Shown here: piece after piece, positions 7,001-16,468 of the stretch
How positions within the stretch are numbered: the first letter of the stretch is position 1
Layout of the letters: each line of letters starts with the position of its first letter
DNA from: a virus
Strand: one strand, 5' to 3'
DNA length: 28,788 bases
IMG/VR virus record: IMGVR_UViG_3300008120_000231
Location: 1 to 28,788 of that record
Notes under the pieces: model-generated
Database searches by the model: none
What the model was told of the DNA's origin: nothing
The model's input: the letters and a program-made list of their open reading frames with translations, nothing else
Program-made: the position numbers and the translations under genes

Positions 7001-9616
7001 CGCGACTGTTTTCTTTACAAGTACACGCGCTGTAGTTTTAATAGACGAATTCGTTGTTGAGCCAAGATTTATCTGGAACGTTCTAGCGTTTACGTCAATA
7101 TTAGATATAGTTCTGTTGCTTGGTGCTAGGCTGATTATTGAACCCTGTGGGTGCATGCGTCTATAATTTTCACCACTACCAAATGTCACTGCACTATTAA
7201 CAACCATAGAGGTGTTGCTGGCAATCGCTAAAACAGTTGCAGAATTAGCGCCAGAAACAATAGTTTCACCAACTTGAAAATCTCTTTCGAAGAAAGTTCC
7301 AACACCGATAACGGTAGCATTAGCAGAAGCAGTAACAGTTCCCGTTAGATTAGCAGTATAGATGGGCGCATTACCAGTAACAACCAACTCAAGTTTGCTT
7401 TCTGTGATGTCGCTAGTGTCGCTAAATCCTAATATAGTATCTGTCAATGAACTTAAATTGAAAGAAGCTATACCTGTTGTATTAACATTGGCATCAGCAA
7501 CTGCAGTGTAGTAATAAGATGTACTGCTTGTGTTATTTTTGTCTTTTAGATTTTTTACAGAACTTTTAGCTAACGGATAAATCGCCTTGCTAAATGTAGT
7601 TTCATTAATAGTAGTGTTTGGTATATTCTCGGTGGTACCGATAGTTATAGTCAATCCAGTGCCGCTGCCAGAATAAGACGTAGACACTGTTCCCGATGGT
7701 ACAGCAACATAAGAGCCACCATCGTATACAGAAACCGTTGCAGGAACACCGTTGCCAACCACACTATCGATTTCAATATAAGCAGGATCTCCATTGCCAC
7801 CGCTTAATCGTACGATATCTCCAGGAACATATCCTGTACCAGCAGTTCCAATGGAAACAGTTTTGACGCGCTTTAGAGCTGTTAGCGTTATATCTGCATA
7901 AGCGTACACGCCAGCATTAACATAATAAATTGATCTGACGTCACTAAAAGAATATCCCGAATTCATCTTAATATCGAACAGATACATTCTATATCTGCCG
8001 CGAGGAGAACCTTTTGTTCCAGAATCATAAACTAGATCGCGAATATTCGCAGTACCAATTAATGTTCCACCAGATACACCGCTAGAAGGATTCTTATTAG
8101 AAGAAACGCCACTTTGTGCAACAGTGTATAGATTTACAGTTGGATAATCAGAAACATCAAATAATCCGCGTAATTCGTCGACATAGATATAATCGCCCAA
8201 GCTAGTTGTTATAATTTGACTGGTTTCAGATAAAGTATCTATACCACGATCAGCATATAATAAATCTGAATTTATTCTAGAAACTTCTATTCCGCCGACA
8301 TACGCAAGACCGCCATCGACTTTATATGCAAATGAATCTGTGTTGATGCCGTTGTTTGTGCTTATGTTAAATGGCTTTACAGTATAATGACCAGATTCGT
8401 CATAAGTTCTTTTCGCAATAGTTTGCCCAATGGCGCCGAATTGCGGATCTGTTTTTGTGTAAAGAACGCCATTGGCGCCAAATTCTGCAATAGGGAAGAA
8501 GTTAGTATCAGCTGGAATATCAGCTTTGGTGTACGAAACTAGAGAAGTCAGCAACTGTAGTCTGTGTGCACCTGGGGCAGCTTCGTTAGAAAATCCTGCA
8601 GCATTATCGTATAGCGTGTTGTCCGCATATTCGTCGATAACCAACTCTTCAGTTTCATATCCAACTACCTTTCCAGCAGCTGCAGCCGCACCGCCAACAG
8701 AAGGATTTACAACTAATATTTGTCTATCAGTTTGTACGAAGAATCCTTTTTGATATACAATTGCTTCGTCTACTTGAACGCAATAAGCGTTACCAGTAGC
8801 AGAATAATTTAACGAAGTGTTACTAGACAACATTCTTGAACTGCCGATTAAAGTGCCTGTACTTTGAACAAGCGCACTTCCCACAGATATAATTTGAGCA
8901 GCTACCTCTGTGTTAGATTTAGAATAGATTGTTTCTGAATTAGCGAACACACCTCGTACATCTTCTAGAATAATGGTGTTTGCTGCATCTGAACCACCGT
9001 CAATAGCAACTATGCCAGATGCTCCAGAAGTTCCGCCGAAGTATGCTGCGCCAGCGCCATATCCGCCAGCACTAGAGAATGTTAAATTCGCGTCGATTTT
9101 CAGTACTGTCTGTCCACGGAAAGCATTTAGTTTAGCATCATATATGCGAAGGACTTCACCCTGCGCGCCATTTACACCCTCTAAAAAGGTATAAACGATT
9201 GAGCCATTAGCAGCTCGTCCAGGTTTTGTATATTTAATGAAGAATTTAGAAGGTCTAGAAGAAGCACTATAACCGTCGATACCAGTGTAGATATATGCTT
9301 CCACGCCAGAATCAGCGCCAACGATGGTAGCTCCTGAAAAAAGCGGATTCTCGGTATCCGAGTTATCAGCGACTGCAATATAACTGGCATCATCGATGGT
9401 GTTAATACCACCACCTTTTATAACAGAACCCGATTTTGTAACAAAGTCACCAAAACGTTCGACCTGATTTTGTAGGATAGATTGTAGCTGATTTAGCTCG
9501 CGCGCCTGCAGAGGAACAGAAGGTCTAAAAAGAACTCTGTGATAATTCTTATCCTCGTTGTAGTCGTCGTAATATGGAGCCGAAGCTAATACAGTATTTG
9601 CAGTTTCCAGTGGCAT
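4025..9616 (-). CDS. Giant DUF4815 virion structural protein with polyproline hinge and Ig/PKD-like C-terminus
   Basis: This 1863-residue protein is the largest in the window. The N-terminal 70 residues carry the DUF4815 signature: YYDDYNEDKNYHRVLFRP, QARELNQLQSILQNQVERFG and KSGSVIKGGG. DUF4815 proteins are virion components of T4-like and other tailed phages, placed at the baseplate periphery. Two modules of the form G(T/K)..T...FT..(L/F)..G(D/E).I.VS....SAT..AI.S(D/N)TSL.VN lie at about residues 755-810 and 890-970. Near residues 1525-1557 a polyproline hinge (PEPPPPAPPPPTPPPAPEPP) precedes a PKD/Ig-like domain (YLWNF, HTVTYTISEQATSFDVKFKV) and a further beta domain ending YIDNRYQEIYVDF-like (YIYDNRYQEIYVDF). 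The start follows GGAG about 14 bases upstream. It is likely to be a host-contacting arm. No enzymatic motif was seen. Confidence 0.8.
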   Translation of the reverse strand: MPLETANTVLASAPYYDDYNEDKNYHRVLFRPSVPLQARELNQLQSILQNQVERFGDFVTKSGSVIKGGGINTIDDASYIAVADNSDTENPLFSGATIVGADSGVEAYIYTGIDGYSASSRPSKFFIKYTKPGRAANGSIVYTFLEGVNGAQGEVLRIYDAKLNAFRGQTVLKIDANLTFSSAGGYGAGAAYFGGTSGASGIVAIDGGSDAANTIILEDVRGVFANSETIYSKSNTEVAAQIISVGSALVQSTGTLIGSSRMLSSNTSLNYSATGNAYCVQVDEAIVYQKGFFVQTDRQILVVNPSVGGAAAAAGKVVGYETEELVIDEYADNTLYDNAAGFSNEAAPGAHRLQLLTSLVSYTKADIPADTNFFPIAEFGANGVLYTKTDPQFGAIGQTIAKRTYDESGHYTVKPFNISTNNGINTDSFAYKVDGGLAYVGGIEVSRINSDLLYADRGIDTLSETSQIITTSLGDYIYVDELRGLFDVSDYPTVNLYTVAQSGVSSNKNPSSGVSGGTLIGTANIRDLVYDSGTKGSPRGRYRMYLFDIKMNSGYSFSDVRSIYYVNAGVYAYADITLTALKRVKTVSIGTAGTGYVPGDIVRLSGGNGDPAYIEIDSVVGNGVPATVSVYDGGSYVAVPSGTVSTSYSGSGTGLTITIGTTENIPNTTINETTFSKAIYPLAKSSVKNLKDKNNTSSTSYYYTAVADANVNTTGIASFNLSSLTDTILGFSDTSDITESKLELVVTGNAPIYTANLTGTVTASANATVIGVGTFFERDFQVGETIVSGANSATVLAIASNTSMVVNSAVTFGSGENYRRMHPQGSIISLAPSNRTISNIDVNARTFQINLGSTTNSSIKTTARVLVKKTVAPAIAKNVSRNVKVRLYQGQLKGKINGSDTTITSGDSGNQTLFTKQLHIGDVIQVSNASASEIRSITAIASDTSLTVNAAFNIAQVNTSSNVVYSVVNPTGVWSLGFADVYKVNKIYKTSSINDSVDIGQDVTDQFVIEYGQRDTYYDHATVRLRSNAGLTMNSDTKLIVDFNVMTVDTQPPTGFFSIESYPVNDSINPPANTIATWEIPSYYSSSSEQTISLRDSIDFRPVKSNTAILTTVASSATLNPVYEPSIESVAEYNTFTTDVKPVPGNNFEYNYTYYLPRRDLVVITNKGTIEVKQGISGLNPKYPTIDTDTSMAIAKVYVPPYPSMPAQQVKDTGRTDYAIQITNVDSRRFTMRDISVLEKRISSLEYQTALTLLEKSTLQLSIPNENGVDRFKNGIFVDPFDNLNFTDAYNGHNMVIDTDYGVGRPNYSIETIELELADDDAQSIDIVTDAANRIKFNKDFLTVNYDDEVLIEQLGASKELLVDNDIRYTHGTVSLTPSIFADVQRTSTYVNTPTGAYDSYYQLPTSNNSDLVFPSFRTIKFIARGLLPNARHYISIDSTDYSSSAVQGKIDSPAAIAPVNVTVDGIYGAPIYSDSAGVVYGIVTIPGNITIGNHTLNVTGSPITKGIQFSSATGGLTIDVVVKIPEPPPPAPPPPTPPPAPEPPLPPPPDGQPPIQPPTIVVEAIPSFEYTGSTYIGVDQSEHVLTFTDTTSYNDEAPASYLWNFALTNPNTTTFVSSKLTETTQGPHTVTYTISEQATSFDVKFKVTTSSGKTYEVVKTINLIRVFPVPVGYDLKISRHVAGDANPYILSDSGAKVYTSEGSIHLDFDSYKTSGANTCLVLSAESGFTSAGGASSTVAGQYSYSNIGVDEQVSADSTNGNQKLSLRWNSTIPSGTLKVEVKIGSLANTTVLTRYVIFDAGSTAANTVFPTPTPPDDSISVGSSGGGLVYIYDNRYQEIYVDFASGEIGYVGSDIQYTDEQF
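6705..6945 (-). repeat. Domain copy shared with the distal tail fibre (other copy about 640-870)
   Basis: This segment of the DUF4815 gene and positions about 640-870 in the fibre encode the same domain: KINGS.TTIT, IG.(V/I)IQVSN, SEIRS(I/V)TAI.S(D/N)TS, VNAAFN, SSN(V/I)VYSVVNPTG. The DNA is also very similar: 6757-6780 equals 688-711 over 24 bases, and 6810-6825 equals 741-756. This indicates a fairly recent duplication or gene conversion. Confidence 0.8.
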
Positions 9617-9632
9617 TTCTTATGTTACTCCG

Positions 9633-12065
9633 TTAGAATTTAACGATAATTTTTATGATTTCAGATTGGTCGCTTCTTTCAACCAATTCTACATTTTTGG
9701 CATACAGAATTTCGCCAGAGTATAACTTTACAATATAATCATTTGCTCCAACTTTAGGAGTTGATGTTGTAAAATAAGCATCCCACTCAGGCTGAGCCGC
9801 AGCTACAACATAATCTCCCGATGTTCGACCAGTTATAATGGATCCTGGCACAAAATTACCATCGACGCCAGTCAATTGTAATAAGGTATTGTTAGAAAAC
9901 GCGACTTTTCCTGATGGATATTCGCCAATACCATTAACAATTTCAAGCGTATTGCTATCAACAAATTCACCCTCTATTAAATCACCGACCTTAGACGCTA
10001 TCGGAATGCTAATCGTCTGTACAAACGTCGGACCATAGAAAGGAGAATCTTCGGTAGCAGCCGTTCGAGTTAAGCCATGACCCGTTTCGCTAATTCCAGG
10101 AACTAAAACGATAGCAGATCCGCCACTTATTTCAGAAAGACTTATAGTCGTTGAATTAGAAGAAGCAACATAATAAGTTTTTCCGCTGACCAGCGGTGAA
10201 ATTGCGGTGTTACCAGCTTTAACATCATATACAACTCCATCGCCAGTTCTTAAATTATTACTGGTAATAGTAATATAACCCTGACCGACTCTTCGTAAAG
10301 TATGACCAGTTTCAGAAGAACCAGCAGTTAGGTTAAGAGCAGAACCGCCAGGAGCTGTAGCTAGTTTAACCGCAGTGGTATTTGCAGAAACTACGAAATA
10401 GCTTGTAGCATTCACTAGTGGACTTACAGCGGTATTACCAGCAGCAACTAGATACTGAACCTTGTTACCATTAGCTAGACCGTGAGCAGAAGTAGTTGTG
10501 ATGAAATCATCAGTACCATCAACTCCAGTTTGCGCATTAAACGTATTATCTTTGATTAAAGCAGTATTAGCGTTAAATGTTTTTTCTGCTAAAGGCGGTA
10601 GATCTTTCGCATACGTTGGATTCTTCAATAATGCAACTGTATTATATTTAGGTTCCAAAGGAAAATTACTTCCATCAAATTTAGAAGAAATACTAACAGA
10701 ATCAACATACAGCTCATCAAAAATATTAGAACAATGACCGCCAGATGGAGATATGATTCCTATTAGTTCTGCGCCAGTTCCTATTTCTGGAGCATTTCTA
10801 ATTGTTATCGTGGCATCTTTGTAACCAGAACCGTAATTTGCCATAACAATTTTATTTATACTACCATCATTGGCAACGACTGAATATGCTGCAGCGCCTG
10901 ATCCCGTTTTACTTTTTATCTCTACATAAGGAGCAATAGTATACTGTTGGCCAAGTTTTAAGAACTCTGCGGGGAAGTTTTCGCCTTCTGCCAGTTGAAC
11001 TTCGGTGAATATATTTAATGGGTTGGAAGAGTTAACAGTAAGGCTATTAATCTTTTTTACATAACTGTCGTTATTATCTACTATGTAAATACCACAATTT
11101 TCATAATAAGAAGGGTTAGCAACTGCGCCAGCAATCGCAACACGATTTGTGACGTTATCGCCGAGTGGTGCGGCAGTAACTCCGTTAATAGTAAGATATT
11201 CTGTTCCGCCAGCGTTGACTTTAATCGAGAATAGCCCGCCATCAACTGCAGCGTTCTTGGTGTTTGCATATTCTTGTACAGGAAAGTATGAGTTAGTTCC
11301 GAACAAATTATCAATCTCACTATTAAGGCTTCCCATGTGAATCCAAATATAACCGTCGCCGACAGAGAACGGAGTTCCTTTTGGAGTTGTGCTTTCATTA
11401 TATGCTGGCGGAACTATAGAAAGCGGCGAAGAAACGCTAGAATTAGCTCCATTATCTATACACTTAAACACATGTCCGCCATTTATAACGAAGAAATTTT
11501 TAGTTCTAATATCTGGATCTTTATCATCATACGGATAATATGTTTGATTAAGTTGCCAATTGACTCTTCTAGCAACAGGAATTATATCTGCAACTCTTCC
11601 GAATAGGGTTTCATCCCAAATATTTAAGAACGAATCAAACTCTGTTTCTTTTTCTGTTTGGATGGTGTCATACTGAGTTGTGCCAGAAGCCACAAAATAG
11701 AAACGATTTTTCTTTGGGGCATTAGTATCAAAAACAACATTGATTCTTAAGTTCGCCCCAGCAACAGTTTCACGACCACCATATGTGCTGTTGGCAACAG
11801 CATTTGCAACATTATACACAGATACGTTAGAAAGAGCCGTTAGGTTAGAATATGTACCAGACGCAACTACGTTAATCGACGTTACCACGTTAGAAGATAC
11901 TTCGTTTATCTTTAGAACGGTTCCACCAGCAATTTGGACTACGTCTCCAGGAGCCCAATTAGTTCCGCCATTTTGTATTCCGACAGAAGTAATCACGCGT
12001 TCATTTAACGAACCAACAAGTTCGTCAATGGTAGTGCGTTTGAATTTAGAAAATATTTTGCTCAT
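9633..12065 (-). CDS. 8: Baseplate wedge subunit, gp8-like, enlarged by inserted repeats
   Basis: This 810-residue protein has a core (about residues 110-270) that matches the layout of T4 gp8: an F.N.WDE segment, DIIPVARRVNW followed by Y.YDDKDPD, GGHVFKCIDN, TTPKGTPFSVGDGYIWIHM. T4 gp8 is about 334 residues, so this protein is more than twice that size. Extra material includes an N-terminal beta region (residues 1-100) and two tandem modules at about residues 515-670 with AGNTA(V/I)SPLV...YYV...T...GGSA...SETGH.L.R. Modules of this type occur in many phage adhesion and structural proteins. It lies directly after the gp7-like gene, as gene 8 follows gene 7 in T4. It probably joins the wedge and carries surface-exposed decorations. 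Confidence 0.6.
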   Translation of the reverse strand: MSKIFSKFKRTTIDELVGSLNERVITSVGIQNGGTNWAPGDVVQIAGGTVLKINEVSSNVVTSINVVASGTYSNLTALSNVSVYNVANAVANSTYGGRETVAGANLRINVVFDTNAPKKNRFYFVASGTTQYDTIQTEKETEFDSFLNIWDETLFGRVADIIPVARRVNWQLNQTYYPYDDKDPDIRTKNFFVINGGHVFKCIDNGANSSVSSPLSIVPPAYNESTTPKGTPFSVGDGYIWIHMGSLNSEIDNLFGTNSYFPVQEYANTKNAAVDGGLFSIKVNAGGTEYLTINGVTAAPLGDNVTNRVAIAGAVANPSYYENCGIYIVDNNDSYVKKINSLTVNSSNPLNIFTEVQLAEGENFPAEFLKLGQQYTIAPYVEIKSKTGSGAAAYSVVANDGSINKIVMANYGSGYKDATITIRNAPEIGTGAELIGIISPSGGHCSNIFDELYVDSVSISSKFDGSNFPLEPKYNTVALLKNPTYAKDLPPLAEKTFNANTALIKDNTFNAQTGVDGTDDFITTTSAHGLANGNKVQYLVAAGNTAVSPLVNATSYFVVSANTTAVKLATAPGGSALNLTAGSSETGHTLRRVGQGYITITSNNLRTGDGVVYDVKAGNTAISPLVSGKTYYVASSNSTTISLSEISGGSAIVLVPGISETGHGLTRTAATEDSPFYGPTFVQTISIPIASKVGDLIEGEFVDSNTLEIVNGIGEYPSGKVAFSNNTLLQLTGVDGNFVPGSIITGRTSGDYVVAAAQPEWDAYFTTSTPKVGANDYIVKLYSGEILYAKNVELVERSDQSEIIKIIVKF

Positions 12066-12085
12066 TAGTGTCCCGTTAAATGTAA

Positions 12086-14683
12086 TTAGACAAATTCAAT
12101 TTCAGTTTCTATTGAATCTGAAGAAGGTGGTTCTGTACTGGTAATAATTACTCTACCAAATTTAGAAATACCAGCTGGGTGCCATATTTCTCTTAAGATA
12201 GAAGAATATCGTGAAAATGGTAATGAAGATTGTACTTCGTAAGAAAACTCTTGATAATATCTATTGTCATGGATATATTTATTCGAATTTAAGAAGCTTC
12301 TATTTGAACGGAAGTAGCCTTCGTCTTCGCCCTGTCCTTCTGCTATGGCATAAGCAGAAACTGTTCTTGAATCGTCTTTGGTATAGTATAGAGTTAATTG
12401 TTCTCCGTTCTGATAACCTATACCCGAATTAATAATAGCCAATCTTGAAACTGTTCCCTTACCAAAACCAGCTACGCCATATACGTCTGCGTCTTCAATT
12501 AACTCAGAAGCAGGGACGTCAATTCTTCCCCAGTAAGTAACAGCGTGTAGTATTTGATTATTGATAGTTAATGAATTTGAAGCTATATCTTTAAATGCTT
12601 CATCGAGCGTTAGTTGAGTATCGCTTGTTATCGCAGAAACTTTTCTTGGGTTTGCTACAATATCAGGGAAATAGACTTCAGAACCAACGATTAATTCTTT
12701 GGTAAACTTAGTATTTGTTCCTGTTACAGTTGTTCCGGAAACAGAAACTGTTCCGGAAAGAGTTCTTGGCTCGCCAATTCTACGAAGACCGTAAATAATA
12801 GGATCGATGATAGAAACAAGGACGTTTGTTTTATAGCCATCGCCGCCGAACACCGAAGAAAGACCAGATGGACTTGCTCGCTCATCTGCGATTTTTCCGT
12901 ATGTTATCTGACCGAATTTTATCGCGTTCTGTATGTCAGTGTCAATATCTGGTGGATCTGCGACAGAAGCGTTAATAGTTGATAGAGTTTTTACCGCTGC
13001 GTCAGCCCAGCCACCATAATTCGGAGCATCGATTGTCATATCAATCGTAGCAGTACCGCTGGTAGCACCGCCGTTTAATCCGACTATGGTGTAATAATCA
13101 TTTAAATTGACTGTGCCAACATTTGCGACTGTTGCTGTTTTTGCAATCGAAATAGTATTCGAGTCCACAACATTAACATCAAATATTGTTTCACTGTTAA
13201 TTAATGTGTTGTTTGAACAGGATCTAACAATCACAGTATCAGAACCATCATAAGAATGATTATTTGCTGTGATAAACATCGCGGTAGAATTAATCGAATA
13301 TGCTAAGTCTGATAGTTGTATAGTAACATTGGCAGTGGGGTTTTGTGGCAACGCAGAAGTATCACTAGATGTTTTTACTACTACCTTATCACCGTCGCGA
13401 AGACAATGAAACTTATGATTGACTATGATATCATTCGCTGATCTAGTCCAAGAAACAGCGACATTCATAGCTTGTTCTAATCTAATACCAGTTAAAAGTT
13501 CTGTTCTGGTGTTGAGTAGCTCTCCGATTTTGAACGACGCTTCAGACACTAGATCTTCACCTGCCACAGTTCTTTCTGTCTCAGATGTGTTTCCTTTTAT
13601 TATTTCGCCTTGTGTAAAGTTTCCATATACTCTGCGGAGAAATATTGTTCTATTTGCTCCTGATATAGTTTCCGAAACAAATATACCTCTAGCTCCAGAG
13701 GAAAGACCATCAACATATTCGCCAAGATCAAATAAATCTACATCACCTGTTACTGAAATCTCTGCGCTGGTTCTTTCTAAACTTATCTGCGGCATGTATT
13801 CTGGATACAAAGTTTCGCTGAAGCCAGCCAGAGAAAGCGTAGAAGTATTACTAAAACCAAACCCGCTGTTTCTTATATCAAAAGTAACGAAGCCTGCTCG
13901 TTGTCTAACATCGACAGCAACTGCCTTTGCGTTTGTACCGTTCTGAAATCCATCAACATCAAAAGTATCGCCTACCTTAAAATTAATGCCGCCATCAATG
14001 ATAATAATATCAGAAAGAGAACCTAATATCAAAGGGCTTTGAGATACTTTTAGATTGTTATCGTCAAGAACAGTACTATTAATAATTTCTTCGCCAGCCT
14101 GAAACTCGCCACTCACGTTAGAAATATACAAAATATCAAAACGACTATTTTCTTTTAGGAACACTTGATAGTCGTTTACTATACCAGTCGCTCCAGAAAG
14201 GCGACCTCGTATGGGCTTGTTAACATACAGAGGAAGATATGGGCTGAATTGCATTTCTAGATATCTTGGTACGACGAAATCACCATCAGATGGTTTTAAT
14301 ACGTCATCGCCAGGAACATAAACATTAATATCTTCGTTGAATAGAAGGCGGAATAATAATTCTAGTCCGCGAGGAGAACCCTTAGATGAATATATTTCTT
14401 TGATGTGTTTTTGTAGAGTTCTTCTATCGCCAGCGTATTCGCGCGGCACACCTTGCAGATATTTGTATTGAAAGTTCTCTATGAATTTATCTAGAGTTGT
14501 ATCAATATCTCTATAAGAGGGTAGCTTTCTAGTTTCGTAACCAATTTGATTTGTAGTGCCTGTCTCTTCTAGCCAATCAAAATATGCCTTTACGAAGGCG
14601 ACGAACATCTCTCCTTCTTCTTTGTAAAAAGAAGGAAATTGACTTTCAACTAAGCTGGATACATATAACTCTACTTCTTTCAT
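12086..14683 (-). CDS. 7: Baseplate wedge protein, probably gp7-like
   Basis: This 865-residue protein begins YVSSLVESQFPSFYKEEG followed by FVAFVKAYFDWLEETG, then KYLQGVPREYAGDRRTLQKH and KEIYSSKGSPRGLELLFRLL. This N-terminus is typical of a large baseplate structural protein encoded directly after gp6 in marine T4-like phages. Further beta-rich segments follow, including a module at about residues 639-705 (SGTVSVSGTTVTGTNTKFTK, AITSDTQLTLDEAF) related to those in the DUF4815 protein. The C-terminus (YRYSSILREIWHPAGISKFG-like; here PFSRYSSILREIWHPAGISK) is also typical. Position between gp6 and the gp8-like gene supports gene 7, but T4 gp7 itself is divergent, so the number is inferred from synteny. 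It would initiate wedge assembly. Confidence 0.6.
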   Translation of the reverse strand: MKEVELYVSSLVESQFPSFYKEEGEMFVAFVKAYFDWLEETGTTNQIGYETRKLPSYRDIDTTLDKFIENFQYKYLQGVPREYAGDRRTLQKHIKEIYSSKGSPRGLELLFRLLFNEDINVYVPGDDVLKPSDGDFVVPRYLEMQFSPYLPLYVNKPIRGRLSGATGIVNDYQVFLKENSRFDILYISNVSGEFQAGEEIINSTVLDDNNLKVSQSPLILGSLSDIIIIDGGINFKVGDTFDVDGFQNGTNAKAVAVDVRQRAGFVTFDIRNSGFGFSNTSTLSLAGFSETLYPEYMPQISLERTSAEISVTGDVDLFDLGEYVDGLSSGARGIFVSETISGANRTIFLRRVYGNFTQGEIIKGNTSETERTVAGEDLVSEASFKIGELLNTRTELLTGIRLEQAMNVAVSWTRSANDIIVNHKFHCLRDGDKVVVKTSSDTSALPQNPTANVTIQLSDLAYSINSTAMFITANNHSYDGSDTVIVRSCSNNTLINSETIFDVNVVDSNTISIAKTATVANVGTVNLNDYYTIVGLNGGATSGTATIDMTIDAPNYGGWADAAVKTLSTINASVADPPDIDTDIQNAIKFGQITYGKIADERASPSGLSSVFGGDGYKTNVLVSIIDPIIYGLRRIGEPRTLSGTVSVSGTTVTGTNTKFTKELIVGSEVYFPDIVANPRKVSAITSDTQLTLDEAFKDIASNSLTINNQILHAVTYWGRIDVPASELIEDADVYGVAGFGKGTVSRLAIINSGIGYQNGEQLTLYYTKDDSRTVSAYAIAEGQGEDEGYFRSNRSFLNSNKYIHDNRYYQEFSYEVQSSLPFSRYSSILREIWHPAGISKFGRVIITSTEPPSSDSIETEIEFV

Positions 14684-14686
14684 CTA

Positions 14687-16468
14687 TTATGCTCTTACTG
14701 CATTTACTTGAATTGAAATATCTTCTTGGTCAATAATAATTACTTTATTTGTTGCTGTTTCAACATCTTGATTTTGTAATAATGCGTATATCTTAATAGA
14801 ATTACCTGGATAAGAATCCACAGTCAACGAAGTTATGTTTACGATACCTACAGTGTAATCTACTGTACCAACATTAACATCATCAAGCTCATCTGTTTTT
14901 AACAACAGGGTTCCATTTCCATCGTCTTCTATACTAGCGTTAAATCCTCTATACAAAAATTGGCTAGAAGTAATTACTGGTGTTTCATTTACATATGCTC
15001 TTCCAATGTAATCCGTCAATAAAGCATTTTCGAAGTTCCAGGTAGTGGTAAACGGAACTGCTGGTTGAGGAGTAATTCGTTTTGATAGTCGCAAATTAGT
15101 TTCGTTACTTACAATAGAAGCGTCAGAAAGATCGATAGCATTTGTTAGTTTTGAGAACCTTAAATCTGAGCCAAAGTCTGCAAGATTTAAATCAGTATAA
15201 TCATGTATTGCTTGGTTAACAATAGTTCTAAGCTCGTTTGCTGTTTTATTGGTCTTTGTATTGTTATATTTAACTACAGATTGAACGTCAACGAAGATAA
15301 AGTCAGGATCAACGACCAGAGGATCGATAGAAAGAGTAGTTCTATTTCTTGCGAATTCTTGAATTGCTAATTTTAACGGATCTGATAGAATTACTCCATC
15401 AAATGGAACTGCGGATATCAACACCTTACCAAATCTCGGCGGAGTAGCTTCTTCGCCGCCATATGCGATAACAGTTCTAAGCGATGGGAAGTTTGTTTTA
15501 ATCAGCGACACGAAGTCACCAGAAGTAATAGCTCTTTCTTGAGTCTGAAAATATTTCGTAGAATTGAAACGAATAGATTCGGTTGTTTCTTGATACGAAC
15601 CACCGTCAGTTTTGTCGGTATTGTTAATTAAAGAAAGTGATACAGAATAACCTTCTACCGAATCAACCGAAGCGAATCTATTGATGCCGTTTGCATCTTC
15701 GCCGACAGTCTTTCTATATTGAAGATATACTATATTTCCTGGAGTCAGTGATTTACCGACTACGTTATTACCAAACACGATTTCATATTTGTAGTCTTGC
15801 GCACCTTGGACAAAATAGATGGTATCTGTCGCAGAAAGTCCAAATAAACTATCAGCTCTAGACCACGTCGTGCTATTGGTAGAAATAGCAGAATCTCTCA
15901 CTAGAACAGTAATAGAATCAGTGTCAGCATCTTCAGAAGAAGCGATAATTCTGCTATTATAGTTGAATGCTTCTGTAAGAACAATACCTTCAAAGAATTG
16001 CACTTGTGCCGAATAACCGCTTGCTCTAGAAAGAATAATTGGTTCTTCTGTGACAAAATAATAAGAGGTATTATTGTTTATGTCCTTACCAGATATCTTA
16101 AAATATTTTGGGATCGTTACCGAATCCGGAGGAGTAAATATTTCTGTAGCAGCAGGAACATTTACGGTAACATCTAGTGTTATTCTTGCACTGGTTCTGG
16201 ATCTTGGCACGTAGTTAAGTTCTTTAGCATGAGAAACAACAGACTCACGTAATTGCGCGGTGTCTAAGAACATTTCACTTCCGACCATGTTTAGATACAA
16301 CGCATTGTGGTATGTGTTGTAAGCCAATATGTCTAATAAGACCGAGAGGTTAGAACCCTCGTAATCGTAGTCTTTGAACTGGTCTTGTTGTCTCAGATAT
16401 TGCTTCAGGCTTTCTTTATAAGCCGAAAGGTCTAACTGAGTAGTGTTCAAAAATCCATTGGCTGCCAT
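14687..16468 (-). CDS. 6: Baseplate wedge protein gp6 (J-like)
   Basis: This 593-residue protein has the strongly conserved gp6 N-terminus: LKQYLRQQDQFKDYDYEGSN, VLLDILAYNTYHNALYLNMV, GSEMFLDTAQLRESVVSHAK, ELNYVPRSRTSA. T4 gp6 is about 660 residues and forms a dimer with gp7 to make the inner iris ring of the baseplate; it belongs to the baseplate J family. The middle (YKYEIVFGNNVVGKSLTPGN) and the stretch with ERAITSGDF....TNFPSLRTVIAYGGEE also fit the family. Its ATG overlaps the stop region of gp25 and is preceded by AGGA, so the two are coupled. It is the structural heart of the wedge operon. Confidence 0.92.
   Translation of the reverse strand: MAANGFLNTTQLDLSAYKESLKQYLRQQDQFKDYDYEGSNLSVLLDILAYNTYHNALYLNMVGSEMFLDTAQLRESVVSHAKELNYVPRSRTSARITLDVTVNVPAATEIFTPPDSVTIPKYFKISGKDINNNTSYYFVTEEPIILSRASGYSAQVQFFEGIVLTEAFNYNSRIIASSEDADTDSITVLVRDSAISTNSTTWSRADSLFGLSATDTIYFVQGAQDYKYEIVFGNNVVGKSLTPGNIVYLQYRKTVGEDANGINRFASVDSVEGYSVSLSLINNTDKTDGGSYQETTESIRFNSTKYFQTQERAITSGDFVSLIKTNFPSLRTVIAYGGEEATPPRFGKVLISAVPFDGVILSDPLKLAIQEFARNRTTLSIDPLVVDPDFIFVDVQSVVKYNNTKTNKTANELRTIVNQAIHDYTDLNLADFGSDLRFSKLTNAIDLSDASIVSNETNLRLSKRITPQPAVPFTTTWNFENALLTDYIGRAYVNETPVITSSQFLYRGFNASIEDDGNGTLLLKTDELDDVNVGTVDYTVGIVNITSLTVDSYPGNSIKIYALLQNQDVETATNKVIIIDQEDISIQVNAVRA

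Noticed and set aside
10853-10860. TATAAATA on the minus strand inside the gp8-like gene
   Set aside because: It lies deep inside a coding region with no gene start downstream for more than 1 kb.
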